A DNA stretch of 64,000 nucleotides from TMP-86 sp046347195 (GTDB lineage Bacteria > Pseudomonadota > Gammaproteobacteria > Steroidobacterales > Steroidobacteraceae), in NCBI GenBank assembly GCA_046347195.1, contig JAXMGQ010000018.1, positions 20,806-84,805 of the forward strand, read 5' to 3'. Made by a program: the position numbers and the translations under genes. Below the pieces are notes generated by a model. That model was not told the origin of the DNA, ran no database searches, and worked only from the letters and a program-made list of their open reading frames with translations. Of the stretch, positions 7,817 through 16,028 are shown piece after piece (the first letter of the stretch is position 1; each line of letters starts with the position of its first letter).

Positions 7817-9265
7817 GTGTCCAAATCAAATGATGGTACGGGAGTGGGTTTCGCTTCTCGGCGCAAGTTCCTGACCGGGGCCGCTTCGCTCGCGGTAGGG
7901 GCGGTCGGTGTGCCCAACGCGGCGCGTACTGCCGACCAAACGAGCAGGATCGGCAACGCCGCACGCGAAACCGATTATGACGTGATTGTCGTCGGCGGTG
8001 GATTTGCGGGCGTGACCGCCGCCAGGGATTGCCGGCTCTACGGACTCAAGACCCTGATGCTCGAGGCCCGTAATCGCATCGGTGGTCGAACCTTCGATAC
8101 TCACTGGAACGACGAGCATATTGAAATGGGAGGGACCTGGGTCCACTGGGTTCAACCCTACACATGGGCCGAAATTCAGCGTTATGGTCTTACCATCAAG
8201 CAGACTCCGGGCGCGGTGGCTGACCGCCTGATAGCAGTGGCGGACGGGTTGCACACCGATATCCCGTATTCAAAGGTTTCCGCCGAAATTAGCGCTGCGG
8301 CCGATCGATACTTCTTCGACGCGCGCGATGCCTGGGAGCGCCCGTGGGATACGCACTTCAATTGGAACCAATTGGTTGCCAAGGACAAGATCACGACGCT
8401 CGACCGTCTGAACGCGACGAAGATGTCGAAGGTGGCGAGGACCGTGCTCGAAGCGACGATGGAGGTATGCACGCATTCCAGGATTGACCGGGGGTCGTAC
8501 CTGGAGATCGCCCGCTGGTATGCCTTGGGTGGATGGTCCTTCGGGCTTTACTCGGACGCGATCGAGCGTTATCAGATTGCTGAAGGTACCGGTGAGCTTG
8601 CCAAGCGCATGCTTGCGCAGGGGAATCCGGACGTTCATTTGTCTTCTCCCGTGAGCCGTATCGAGCAACGCGATGGAGCGGTGATCGTGAAGACGCCGAA
8701 TGCCACTTATGGCGCCAAGGCGATCATCTTGGCGCTGCCGATGAACTGCCTTGCCAATATTGAGTTCGCGCCTGCGCTCGCGGAAGGAAAGATCGCGGCA
8801 TCCAAAGAACGACACTCGGCGGTCGGCATGAAGTTCTATGCTGAGGTCAAGGGTCGGCACGGTAATGTGATGATGGTCGCTCCGTATAAATTTGGCGCGG
8901 GATACTGCTTTACCTATCACGAGAAGCGCGACTCGACCATTTTCGTCTGCTTCGGGTCCAACCCCGATGCCTTCGATCCAAACGACGAGGAGTCGGTGCA
9001 GAAGGTAATGCGCCAGTTCATTCCTGATGCCGAGGTTCTTGCCTGCACGTCTTACTCCTGGCTCGCTGATCCGTTCTCCCTAGGAACTTATTGCAGCTTC
9101 AAGCCCGGCAAGGTGACGCGGTGGTTTGATGTGCTGCGCCGTCAAGAGGGGCGGATTTACATGGCGGGATCCGATGTTGCCGAAGGATGGCGCGGATTCA
9201 TTGACGGCGCCATCGCGACCGGTGCGCGTGCCGCGACGCAGGTCGCCACGGATTTGAAGTCATGA
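7817..9265 (+). CDS. Tat-exported flavin amine oxidase, NicA2-like
   Basis: The protein is 482 residues from the GTG at 7817, chosen because AGGAGA lies eight bases upstream. It begins with a twin-arginine signal (SRRKFLTGAAS), then the FAD-binding motif DYDVIVVGGGFAGVTAARDC and LEARNRIGGRTF. It ends with the C-terminal flavin block IYMAGSDVAEGWRGFIDGAI. From memory it resembles Pseudomonas nicotine oxidoreductase NicA2 along its length, for example GGTWVHWVQPYTWAEIQRYG and WLADPFSLG. NicA2 is a periplasmic dehydrogenase that gives its electrons to the cytochrome CycN rather than to oxygen. A cytochrome c gene overlaps the 3' end here. The substrate is not predictable; nicotine itself is only one possibility. 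Confidence 0.85.
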   Translation: MSKSNDGTGVGFASRRKFLTGAASLAVGAVGVPNAARTADQTSRIGNAARETDYDVIVVGGGFAGVTAARDCRLYGLKTLMLEARNRIGGRTFDTHWNDEHIEMGGTWVHWVQPYTWAEIQRYGLTIKQTPGAVADRLIAVADGLHTDIPYSKVSAEISAAADRYFFDARDAWERPWDTHFNWNQLVAKDKITTLDRLNATKMSKVARTVLEATMEVCTHSRIDRGSYLEIARWYALGGWSFGLYSDAIERYQIAEGTGELAKRMLAQGNPDVHLSSPVSRIEQRDGAVIVKTPNATYGAKAIILALPMNCLANIEFAPALAEGKIAASKERHSAVGMKFYAEVKGRHGNVMMVAPYKFGAGYCFTYHEKRDSTIFVCFGSNPDAFDPNDEESVQKVMRQFIPDAEVLACTSYSWLADPFSLGTYCSFKPGKVTRWFDVLRRQEGRIYMAGSDVAEGWRGFIDGAIATGARAATQVATDLKS

Positions 9266-9657
9266 GGTGCATGCAGTTGTCGCGCGGTGTCGCACTAATC
9301 CTGGGGTTGACGATCTTCAGTAGCGCCGCGTTCGCGGGCTGCGACCCCAACATCGGAAAAAAGATTTTCTCAAATAAATGCGCCATATGTCATGTGGCCG
9401 AAACAGGAGCCGCGGACAGTACGGGACCAAACCTCGCCGGCGTAGTGGGACGCTCCGCAGCAAGTCGGGCCGGTTTCGGCTACTCGCCGGGCATGAAGGC
9501 GATACAGATCACCTGGTCCGCTGAATCTCTCGATAAGTTCCTTTCCAGTCCCCAGGGGATGGTTTCAGGTACCTTCATGGCCTTCACCGGCCTGAGCCGG
9601 GTGCAAGATCGGCAAGCGGTGATCTGTTATCTGCAGTCAATCCCTGCGGGGAAGTGA
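9262..9657 (+). CDS. Small class I cytochrome c, likely electron acceptor of the amine oxidase
   Basis: The protein has 131 residues with a Sec signal peptide and one heme site (CAICH near residue 40). GPNLAGVVGR follows, and a distal Met ligand in the region SPQGMVSGTFMAF, as in short mitochondrial-like cytochromes c. The ATG overlaps the stop of the amine oxidase (ATGA), so the two proteins are made together. By analogy with the NicA2-CycN pair it should carry electrons from the periplasmic flavoenzyme to a terminal oxidase. Confidence 0.85.
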   Translation: MRCMQLSRGVALILGLTIFSSAAFAGCDPNIGKKIFSNKCAICHVAETGAADSTGPNLAGVVGRSAASRAGFGYSPGMKAIQITWSAESLDKFLSSPQGMVSGTFMAFTGLSRVQDRQAVICYLQSIPAGK

Positions 9658-9666
9658 GGAGGTCAC

Positions 9667-10140
9667 ATGCGCGTAACCACGATTTTGGTAACCGTCCTGG
9701 CACTTGGGTGGGTGACGGTCAGCCAAGCGGCTGATGAGAGCACTGAGCTCGCCAGTGTCTTGCAGGGCCGCTTGGACAAAACATATGGGCCCATATGGGC
9801 GACAAGAAATTCAGATGCCTTCGTTGATGAATTCTTTACCGCCGACCCGGTTGTAACCGCATCAGATGGGCCCACTGTTTGGAAAGGGCGGGCGCGTGCC
9901 CGCGAAGTCGTTCGCGAACTGATGAAGAGTTATCCACTTATCAGTGCGCATGCCGTGCTAACCCGCCGACTTGGGCCCGAGGCGGCTTATCAGTTCGTGG
10001 TTTTCACGCTTACCGGTAAAGATGCCGCGGGTAAGAGCGTTCAAAGCACCGCAAAGTCTCTCTACATCTGGCGCAAAGGCCCTCATGGCTGGCGCGTGGA
10101 TGCAGACCATTACAGCTTTGCCGGGATGGACCTGCCATAG
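9667..10140 (+). CDS. Secreted NTF2-like (SnoaL/DUF4440-type) protein
   Basis: The protein has 157 residues with a signal peptide (MRVTTILVTVLALGWVTVSQ, cleavage after AA) and a cone-shaped NTF2-like domain. Its pattern is FVDEFFTADPVVTASDG, then WKGRARAREVVRELM, and a C-terminal WRVDADHYSF. Such domains act as small binding or isomerase-like pockets. It begins nine bases after the cytochrome c stop and is the last gene of the TonB receptor/amine oxidase operon. A role in binding or converting the oxidation product in the periplasm is possible but unproven. Confidence 0.7.
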   Translation: MRVTTILVTVLALGWVTVSQAADESTELASVLQGRLDKTYGPIWATRNSDAFVDEFFTADPVVTASDGPTVWKGRARAREVVRELMKSYPLISAHAVLTRRLGPEAAYQFVVFTLTGKDAAGKSVQSTAKSLYIWRKGPHGWRVDADHYSFAGMDLP

Positions 10141-10191
10141 TATTGAATGAGCATGACAGGATTGCTATGGTTCGTATCTCATTGTTTTTAT

Positions 10192-10267
10192 TGGCGCTCC
10201 CTACCGGATTCGAACCGGTGTACTTGCCTTGAGAGGGCAATGTCCTAGGCCTCTAGACGAAGGGAGC
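10192..10267 (-). tRNA. tRNA-Glu (anticodon CTC)
   Basis: The 76-base gene folds as a full cloverleaf on the minus strand. Acceptor GCTCCCT pairs with AGGGAGC and CCA is encoded. The anticodon stem TTGCC/GGCAA has the loop CTCTCAA, with anticodon CTC at plus-strand bases 10231-10233. The T-arm has GGTTCGAATCC. The body matches bacterial tRNA-Glu (TTCGTCTAGAGGCC in the D-arm region). Confidence 0.95.
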
Positions 10268-10342
10268 GAGCTTGAAGCAGGTCGGCTGAAGGGCTGGTAG
10301 TATACGGCCCAATTTTTCAGGCTCAAGCGGAACCCTCGTTTT

Positions 10343-11740
10343 TTGAACGATCCCGTCGCGCACGGCGCGCCCGTCATCATCCCGCGCAGCGAACACCCGA
10401 TTTCGCGCGCCAACATCTCGCCCAACGCGCTGAAAGTGCTGTATCGCCTGAACGAAGCGGGCTACCAGGCTTTCCTGGTGGGCGGGGCGGTACGCGACCT
10501 GCTGTTGGGACTCACACCCAAGGACTTCGACGTCGCCACCGACGCGCATCCCGAGGACGTGCGACGCCTGTTCCGCAACTGCCGGCTCATCGGCCGGCGC
10601 TTCCGCCTCGCCCACGTGCACTTCGGCCAGGAGATCATCGAGGTGGCCACCTTCCGCGCCGCCGCGGCGCCGGAGCGCGAGGATTCCGACGAGGAGGACG
10701 AGGAGGCCGAGGCGCAGGCGCTCGAGGATGCCGAGCACCGCGCGGTCGATGAACGCGGACGGATCCTGCGCGACAACATGTATGGCACCGTCGACCAGGA
10801 TGTGTGGCGGCGCGATTTCGCGGCCAACGGGCTGTACTACGACATTGCCGACTACTCGGTCTGGGACTATGTCGGCGGGGTGGCCGACGTGCGCGAGCGG
10901 CGCCTGCAGCTCATCGGCGATCCGGAGAGCCGGTACCGCGAGGACCCGGTGCGCATGTTGCGCGCCGTGCGCTTCGCGGCGAAGCTGGATTTCACCATCG
11001 CACCCGCGACCGAGGAGCCCATCAGCCGGCTGGCCTCGCTCATCGACGGCGTGCCGGCCGCGCGCCTGTTCGACGAATCCCTCAAGCTGTTCCTGTCGGG
11101 GTACGGTGCGGCTTCCTACCGGCTGCTGAAGCGCTATGGCCTGTTCGAGCACCTGTTCCCGCAGACGGCCGCGGCGCTCGCGATGCCACCGTATGCCTAC
11201 GCGGAGGACATGCTCGTCCGCGGTCTCGAGAACACCGATCAGCGCATCCGCGAGGACAAGCCGGTCACGCCCACCTTCCTGTTCGCGATCCTGCTGTGGG
11301 CGGCGGTGCTGCGCGAGATGAACGAGCGGCAGGCCGGCGCCTCCCCCGACACGGCCGTGCTGCTCGATGCCTGCGAGATCGTGCTCAAGCGCCAGCAGCC
11401 GCGCGTGTCGATCCCCAAGCGCTTCGGCATGCCGATGCGCGAGCTGCTGATGCTGCAGCCGCGGTTCAACCGGCGTCACGGGGCGAAGTCGCTCGCGATC
11501 CTGCAGCATCCGCGCTTCCGCGCGGCCTATGATTTCCTCGTGCTGCGGGCCGAGGTCGGCGCCGCCGATCCCGAGCTCGCGCAGTGGTGGACGCACATCC
11601 AGACCCTGCCGCAGGAGCAGCGCCTGGCCCTCGTGAACGCCCGGCCCGGGGAGTCGGTCCCTGCCAATGAGGGCGAATCGGCGGAAGCGCCCCGTCGACG
11701 GCGGCGTCGAAGACGACGTTCCGCCACGCGCACCGAATGA
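10343..11740 (+). CDS. pcnB: Poly(A) polymerase I
   Basis: The enzyme adds 3' poly(A) tails that speed RNA decay. The protein has 465 residues. The nucleotidyltransferase motif is FLVGGAVRDLLLGLTPKDFD, followed by LIGRRFRLAHVHFG and the RRDFAANGLYYD block. The tail is very basic (RRRRRRRRR) and fits RNA binding. The only reasonable start is a TTG at 10343 with no strong ribosome site; E. coli pcnB is also known to use a poor start codon to keep levels low. An acidic insert (EDSDEEDEEAEAQALEDAE) follows the catalytic motif. folK overlaps its end by four bases, as in other gammaproteobacteria. Confidence 0.93.
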   Translation: MNDPVAHGAPVIIPRSEHPISRANISPNALKVLYRLNEAGYQAFLVGGAVRDLLLGLTPKDFDVATDAHPEDVRRLFRNCRLIGRRFRLAHVHFGQEIIEVATFRAAAAPEREDSDEEDEEAEAQALEDAEHRAVDERGRILRDNMYGTVDQDVWRRDFAANGLYYDIADYSVWDYVGGVADVRERRLQLIGDPESRYREDPVRMLRAVRFAAKLDFTIAPATEEPISRLASLIDGVPAARLFDESLKLFLSGYGAASYRLLKRYGLFEHLFPQTAAALAMPPYAYAEDMLVRGLENTDQRIREDKPVTPTFLFAILLWAAVLREMNERQAGASPDTAVLLDACEIVLKRQQPRVSIPKRFGMPMRELLMLQPRFNRRHGAKSLAILQHPRFRAAYDFLVLRAEVGAADPELAQWWTHIQTLPQEQRLALVNARPGESVPANEGESAEAPRRRRRRRRRSATRTE

Positions 11741-12252
11741 CCGGCACGCACTGGCGGCCGGCCTACATTGCCCTCGGCTCGAATCTCGATGACCCGCCGC
11801 TGCAGGTGCGGCGGGCGCTCGATGAGCTTGCCGGCATCGAGGGCGTGCGGATGATCCTCTGCTCGGACCTGTATGCTTCCGATCCGCTCGGTCCGCCCGG
11901 CCAGCCGCGCTACGTCAATGCCGTGGCCGGTGTGCTCACCACGCTCGAGCCGCGCGCACTGCTCACGGCGATGCTCGAGGTGGAGCGGCGGATGGGCCGC
12001 GTGCGGGCGGAGCGATGGGGTCCGCGCCGAATCGATCTGGATCTCATCTGCATGGCCGGCGTGCGCGTCGTGGAGCCGGACCTCACCCTGCCGCACCCGG
12101 AAGTACCTGAGAGAAACTTCGTCCTGTATCCTCTGGCCGAGATCGCGCCGTCGCTCGAGCTTCCGGGCCTCGGCCGGGTGTCGGAACTCGCCACGCGAGT
12201 ACATCCGGCGGGGATTCAACCACTGCAGCCGGAGCGGAGGTCTTTGGGGTGA
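11737..12252 (+). CDS. folK: HPPK, folate pyrophosphokinase
   Basis: 2-amino-4-hydroxy-6-hydroxymethyldihydropteridine pyrophosphokinase is the step before dihydropteroate synthase in folate synthesis. The protein has 171 residues. AYIALGSNLDDP is the N-terminal signature, and the family motif is ERWGPRRIDLDLI, followed by PHPEVPERNFVLYPL. It overlaps pcnB upstream and the deoxynucleoside kinase downstream by four bases each, so the three are one transcription unit. Confidence 0.95.
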   Translation: MTGTHWRPAYIALGSNLDDPPLQVRRALDELAGIEGVRMILCSDLYASDPLGPPGQPRYVNAVAGVLTTLEPRALLTAMLEVERRMGRVRAERWGPRRIDLDLICMAGVRVVEPDLTLPHPEVPERNFVLYPLAEIAPSLELPGLGRVSELATRVHPAGIQPLQPERRSLG

Positions 12253-12911
12253 GCGCCAATCCGCATCGCTTCATCGTCATCGAGGGGCCCATCGGCGTCG
12301 GCAAGACCAGCCTCGCCCGGCGGCTGGGCGATACGCTTTCCGCGCAACTGGTGCTCGAGCAGGCCGACCAGAATCCCTTCCTCGAGCGCTTCTACAAGAA
12401 TCCCCGTGCGGCGGCGTTCCAGGCGCAGCTCTTCTTCCTGTTCCAGCGCGCCCGCCAGCTCGAGGAGGTGCGGCAGGAGGACCTGTTCGGCTCCGTACGG
12501 GTCGCGGATTACCTCCTGGACAAGGACCGGCTGTTCGCCCGCGTGACACTCGATGATGCGGAATTCGGCTTGTACGAGAAGGTGTACCAGCGCGTGGTGA
12601 CGGATGCGCCGAAGCCCGACCTCGTCGTCTACCTGCAGGCGCCGCTGGACGTGCTCATGGACCGCATCGCCAAGCGCGGCATCCGCTACGAGCAGTACAT
12701 CGAGCGTGGATATCTCGAGAAGCTGATGCAGGCCTACGCGCGGTTCTTCCACGGCTACGACGAGTCACCGCTCCTCATCGTCAATTCGGCGGCCATCGAC
12801 CCCGTCAACAACGACGAGGATTACCAGGTGCTGCTCGAGGAGATCCTGAAGCCGCGCCGCGGCCGGCATTTCTTCAACCCGGTGGGCCGGAGCCTGCTGT
12901 CGAACGCCTGA
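12249..12911 (+). CDS. Deoxynucleoside kinase family protein
   Basis: The protein has 220 residues with a P-loop (IEGPIGVGKTSLARRLG), the DRE/ERF-like block DQNPFLERFYKNPRAAAFQ and an LID-like RGIRYEQYIERGYLEKL. It phosphorylates deoxynucleosides (dA, dG or dC); specificity cannot be read from the motifs. The GTG start overlaps the folK stop. Its last 38 bases overlap the 3' end of the convergent queG gene. In many gammaproteobacteria this kinase follows folK, so the context is expected. Confidence 0.88.
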   Translation: MSANPHRFIVIEGPIGVGKTSLARRLGDTLSAQLVLEQADQNPFLERFYKNPRAAAFQAQLFFLFQRARQLEEVRQEDLFGSVRVADYLLDKDRLFARVTLDDAEFGLYEKVYQRVVTDAPKPDLVVYLQAPLDVLMDRIAKRGIRYEQYIERGYLEKLMQAYARFFHGYDESPLLIVNSAAIDPVNNDEDYQVLLEEILKPRRGRHFFNPVGRSLLSNA

Positions 12912-13950
12912 GCTGCTGACGCTCGAGCGCCCATCGGACGTGCTCGCGCACCAGCGCGGATGCATCGTTCTGCCTCGAGCGCAGCGCCCGCTCGACCTCA
13001 TCGGACGCGGGCGCGTTGCCCAGCGCCACTGCGATGTTGCGCAGCCAGCATTCATGTCCGATGCGGCGGATCGGACTGCCCGCCATCCGCTCGAGGAATT
13101 GCGGTTCGCTCCAGCCGAACAGCTCGCTGAGCCTGGCTCCGTCGAGCCCCTGGCGGGGCGCGAAGTCCGGTTCCCGGCTGGCTCGCGCGAAGCGGTTCCA
13201 CGGACAGACGAGCTGGCAGTCATCGCAGCCGTAGATGCGGTTGCCCATCAGGGGACGCAAATCTTCCGGGATCGCGCCCTTCAGCTCGATGGTCAGGTAG
13301 GAGATGCAGCGCCGTGCATCGAGCCGCCAGGGTTCGAGGATCGCGCCCGTGGGGCAGGCGGGCAGGCAGGCCTGGCAGCTTCCGCAATGGGCACTCGCGG
13401 CTTCCGATGCCGGCAGTTCGAGGTCCAGGTAGATCTCCCCCAGGAAGAACCAGGAACCCGCGTCCCGGGCGATGAGGTTGGTGTGCTTGCCGATCCAGCC
13501 CAGCCCGGCATTGCGCGCCAGCGCCTTCTCGAGCACCGGCGCGCTGTCGCTGAACACGCGATGGCCGAAGGGTCCGACGACCTGCCGGATGCGATCGGCC
13601 AGCCGCTGCAGGCGCTGGCGCATCAGCTTGTGGTAGTCGCGGCCCAGCGCGTAGCGCGACACGTAGCCGAGCAGGGGTTGCGCCAGGACGGATGGCGCGT
13701 CCTGCGCCTGCGCGGGCCAGTAGTCCATGCGCACGCTGATGCAGCTCACCGTGCCGGGCAGCAGGTCGCCGGGCCGGGTGCGGCGGGTGCCATGACGCTG
13801 CATGTAGTGCATTTCGCCGTGGAAACCCCGTTCGAGCCAATCCAGGAAATGCGCCTCATCGCCTGACAGATCCAGGCGCGCGATGCCGGCCTGGGCAAAG
13901 CCCAGCTCGCGGGCCCAGTGCGGGATGTCTGCGGCGAGCGTGTCGAGCAT
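12874..13950 (-). CDS. queG: Epoxyqueuosine reductase
   Basis: The last enzyme of queuosine synthesis reduces epoxyqueuosine in tRNA with a cobalamin and two [4Fe-4S] clusters. The protein has about 358 residues from the ATG at 13950; upstream in-frame codons overlap the nnr start and lack family similarity. The two cluster motifs are CGSCQACLPACPTGAI and CDDCQLVCPWNRFA. The cobalamin domain includes GWIGKHTNLIARDAGSWFFL. The C-terminal HEAT-like part (RNIAVALGNAPASDEVERAL) is present. It is divergent from nnr with 23 bases between start codons. Confidence 0.95.
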   Translation of the reverse strand: MLDTLAADIPHWARELGFAQAGIARLDLSGDEAHFLDWLERGFHGEMHYMQRHGTRRTRPGDLLPGTVSCISVRMDYWPAQAQDAPSVLAQPLLGYVSRYALGRDYHKLMRQRLQRLADRIRQVVGPFGHRVFSDSAPVLEKALARNAGLGWIGKHTNLIARDAGSWFFLGEIYLDLELPASEAASAHCGSCQACLPACPTGAILEPWRLDARRCISYLTIELKGAIPEDLRPLMGNRIYGCDDCQLVCPWNRFARASREPDFAPRQGLDGARLSELFGWSEPQFLERMAGSPIRRIGHECWLRNIAVALGNAPASDEVERALRSRQNDASALVREHVRWALERQQLRRSTAGSGPPG

Positions 13951-13973
13951 CGTGGCGCCAGTATAATGAAGCA

Positions 13974-15476
13974 ATGAATCCCAACCCGGGTGCCGTCTGG
14001 CGAAGCACGCAGGTCCGCGCCATCGATGCCTTCGCCATCGCAAGGCTGGGCATTCCCGGCTACGAGCTGATGCAGCGTGCCGCCGCTGCGGCACTGCGGG
14101 AGCTGCAGGCGCGATGGCCACAGGCGCGCGTGCTGCGCGTCCTGTGCGGGGCCGGCAACAATGGCGGTGATGGCTACGTGCTCGCGCGGCTGGCGCGCCA
14201 CGTCGGGCTGGACGCCGTCGTCGGTGCGGTCACTGATCCTGCGAAGCTGCACGGCGATGCCGCGCGTGCGCACACCGACTGGCAAGCGGCGGGCGGCAGC
14301 ACGGTGGCCTGGCAGGAGGCGCTCGAGCCCGCCGATGCCGTGCTGGTCGATGCCATGCTCGGCACGGGCGCGAGCCGTGGCCTGCGCGAACCCTACCTCG
14401 ATGCCGTCAATGCGGTGAACAAGGTGCGCCGTCGCGTGCTGGCGGTCGATGTGCCCACGGGCCTCGATGCCGACTCCGGGCTCTCCTTCGGCGCCTGCGT
14501 CCGCGCCGACTGCACCGTCACCTTCATCGCCCACAAGCCCGGCCTGTGGCTGGGGCGCGGGCCTGACTTCTGCGGCGAGGTGAGGCTCGCGGATCTCGAC
14601 TTGCCTCGATGGCCGGACGATCTGGGCGAGCCCGCGCTCGAGACGATCCGCGCAACGCTCGTGGCGAGCAGCCTGCCGCCGCGGGTCCGCGGCGCCAACA
14701 AGGGGCAGTACGGACACGTGCTGGTGCTCGGCGGCGCGCCGGGCATGCCGGGCGCTGCACGGCTCTGTGGGGAGGCGGCGTTGCGGGTGGGGGCGGGGCT
14801 CCTGAGCGTCGCGACCTCGCCCGAGCACGCGGGCCAGCTCGCCGCCAGTCGTCCCGAACTCATGGTCAGTGGCGTGTCGGATGCCGCCGAGCTCATGCCG
14901 CTGCTGCAGCGGTCGGATGTGATCGCGATCGGACCGGGCCTCGGCCAGTCGGCCTGGGCCCGCAGCATGTGGTCCTGCGCCATGTCGGCGGGCCTGCCGC
15001 TCATCGTCGATGCCGACGCGCTCAACCTGCTGGCGGCCGAACCCGAGAAGCGCGGTGGCTGGATCCTCACGCCGCATCCGGGCGAGGCCGGACGTCTTCT
15101 CGGCATCCCCACCTCCGCGGTGCAGGGAGACCGGCTCGGTGCGGTGCTCGAGCTGCAACGGCGCTACGGCGGGGTCATCGTGCTGAAGGGCGCAGGGTCG
15201 CTGATGGCGCACGCGGATTCAGGCGCGAGCACCGCTCCGGTGCGCCTGTGCCTTGCGGGCAACCCGGGCATGGCGGCCCCAGGCATGGGGGATGTGCTCA
15301 CCGGCATCATCGCGGGCCTGTTCGCACAGGTCCGGGACCTCGCGCTGGCGGCCGAGCTCGGGGTGCTGGTGCATGCGACTGCGGGGGATCGGGCCGCCGG
15401 CACGACGCCGCGCGGCATGCTGGCATCCGACCTGCTTGCCGAACTGCGCGCATGCGTGAATCCGGCCAGCGGTTGA
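13974..15476 (+). CDS. nnr: Bifunctional NAD(P)H-hydrate epimerase/dehydratase
   Basis: The enzyme repairs hydrated NADH and NADPH. The protein has 500 residues. The N-terminal epimerase domain has LCGAGNNGGDGYVLAR and DVPTGLDADSG. The C-terminal ADP-dependent dehydratase has KGQYGHVLVLGGAPGMPGA, TPHPGEAGRLL and the active-site GMGDVLTGIIAGL. That last motif reads NPGMAAPGMGD rather than the usual NPGMATGGTGD, but the catalytic Asp is kept. tsaE overlaps its 3' end by 25 bases. The order queG/nnr/tsaE/amidase/mutL/miaA is the standard gammaproteobacterial one. Confidence 0.95.
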   Translation: MNPNPGAVWRSTQVRAIDAFAIARLGIPGYELMQRAAAAALRELQARWPQARVLRVLCGAGNNGGDGYVLARLARHVGLDAVVGAVTDPAKLHGDAARAHTDWQAAGGSTVAWQEALEPADAVLVDAMLGTGASRGLREPYLDAVNAVNKVRRRVLAVDVPTGLDADSGLSFGACVRADCTVTFIAHKPGLWLGRGPDFCGEVRLADLDLPRWPDDLGEPALETIRATLVASSLPPRVRGANKGQYGHVLVLGGAPGMPGAARLCGEAALRVGAGLLSVATSPEHAGQLAASRPELMVSGVSDAAELMPLLQRSDVIAIGPGLGQSAWARSMWSCAMSAGLPLIVDADALNLLAAEPEKRGGWILTPHPGEAGRLLGIPTSAVQGDRLGAVLELQRRYGGVIVLKGAGSLMAHADSGASTAPVRLCLAGNPGMAAPGMGDVLTGIIAGLFAQVRDLALAAELGVLVHATAGDRAAGTTPRGMLASDLLAELRACVNPASG

Positions 15477-15952
15477 TCCTGCCCGATGCGGCGGCCACCG
15501 AGCGGCTGGGCGAGCAGCTCGCGCACGGCCTGGGGGATGCCCTGGTATCGCCACCCCTGATGTATTCGGTCATCCACCTGATGGGGGACTTGGGCGCCGG
15601 CAAGACGACCCTGGTGAGGGGCCTGCTGCGAGCGCTCGGGGTGCAGGGCTTGGTTCGCAGTCCCACCTACACCCTGGTGGAACCTTACGAGGTGGCGAAG
15701 GGCACCGTCGTGCACATCGACCTGTACCGCCTGCAGTCGCCGCGCGAGTTCGAAACGCTGGGCCTGGAGGACTACCTGCGCCCGAGACATGCGCTGTTGA
15801 TCGAATGGCCGCAGCGGGGAGGCGATGCCGTGCCCCCTCCGGACCTCGAGATAGACCTGTCCTACCCGGAGGATGCCGCGACCGGGCGCGTGGCGCGGCT
15901 CGTGCACCACACCGAGGCGGGTCGGGCGCTGCTCACCCACGTTGCGGTGTAA
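15452..15952 (+). CDS. tsaE: tRNA t6A ATPase TsaE
   Basis: This ATPase is required, with TsaB, TsaC and TsaD, for threonylcarbamoyl-adenosine at position 37 of ANN-reading tRNAs. The protein has 166 residues with a Walker A at LMGDLGAGKTTLVRGLL, SPTYTLVEPY, and the HIDLYRL and LIEWPQRG blocks. I take the ATG at 15452, which overlaps nnr by 25 bases; the longer open frame upstream is a shadow of nnr. Confidence 0.93.
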   Translation: MRESGQRLILPDAAATERLGEQLAHGLGDALVSPPLMYSVIHLMGDLGAGKTTLVRGLLRALGVQGLVRSPTYTLVEPYEVAKGTVVHIDLYRLQSPREFETLGLEDYLRPRHALLIEWPQRGGDAVPPPDLEIDLSYPEDAATGRVARLVHHTEAGRALLTHVAV

Positions 15953-16028
15953 CAACGACTCTAGGATAGATCCCTATCTCGTTGCTTTGACTTGAAATTG
16001 CATTCGGCCATACGTTAAATTTGGCGCC

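Noticed and set aside
10253..11596. Minus-strand open frame opposite pcnB
   Set aside because: Its His/Arg/Gly-rich translation is typical of antisense frames in high-GC DNA; pcnB motifs are on the other strand.
13746..15212. Minus-strand open frame opposite nnr, extending towards queG
   Set aside because: Shadow of nnr; the queG protein is complete from the ATG at 13950.
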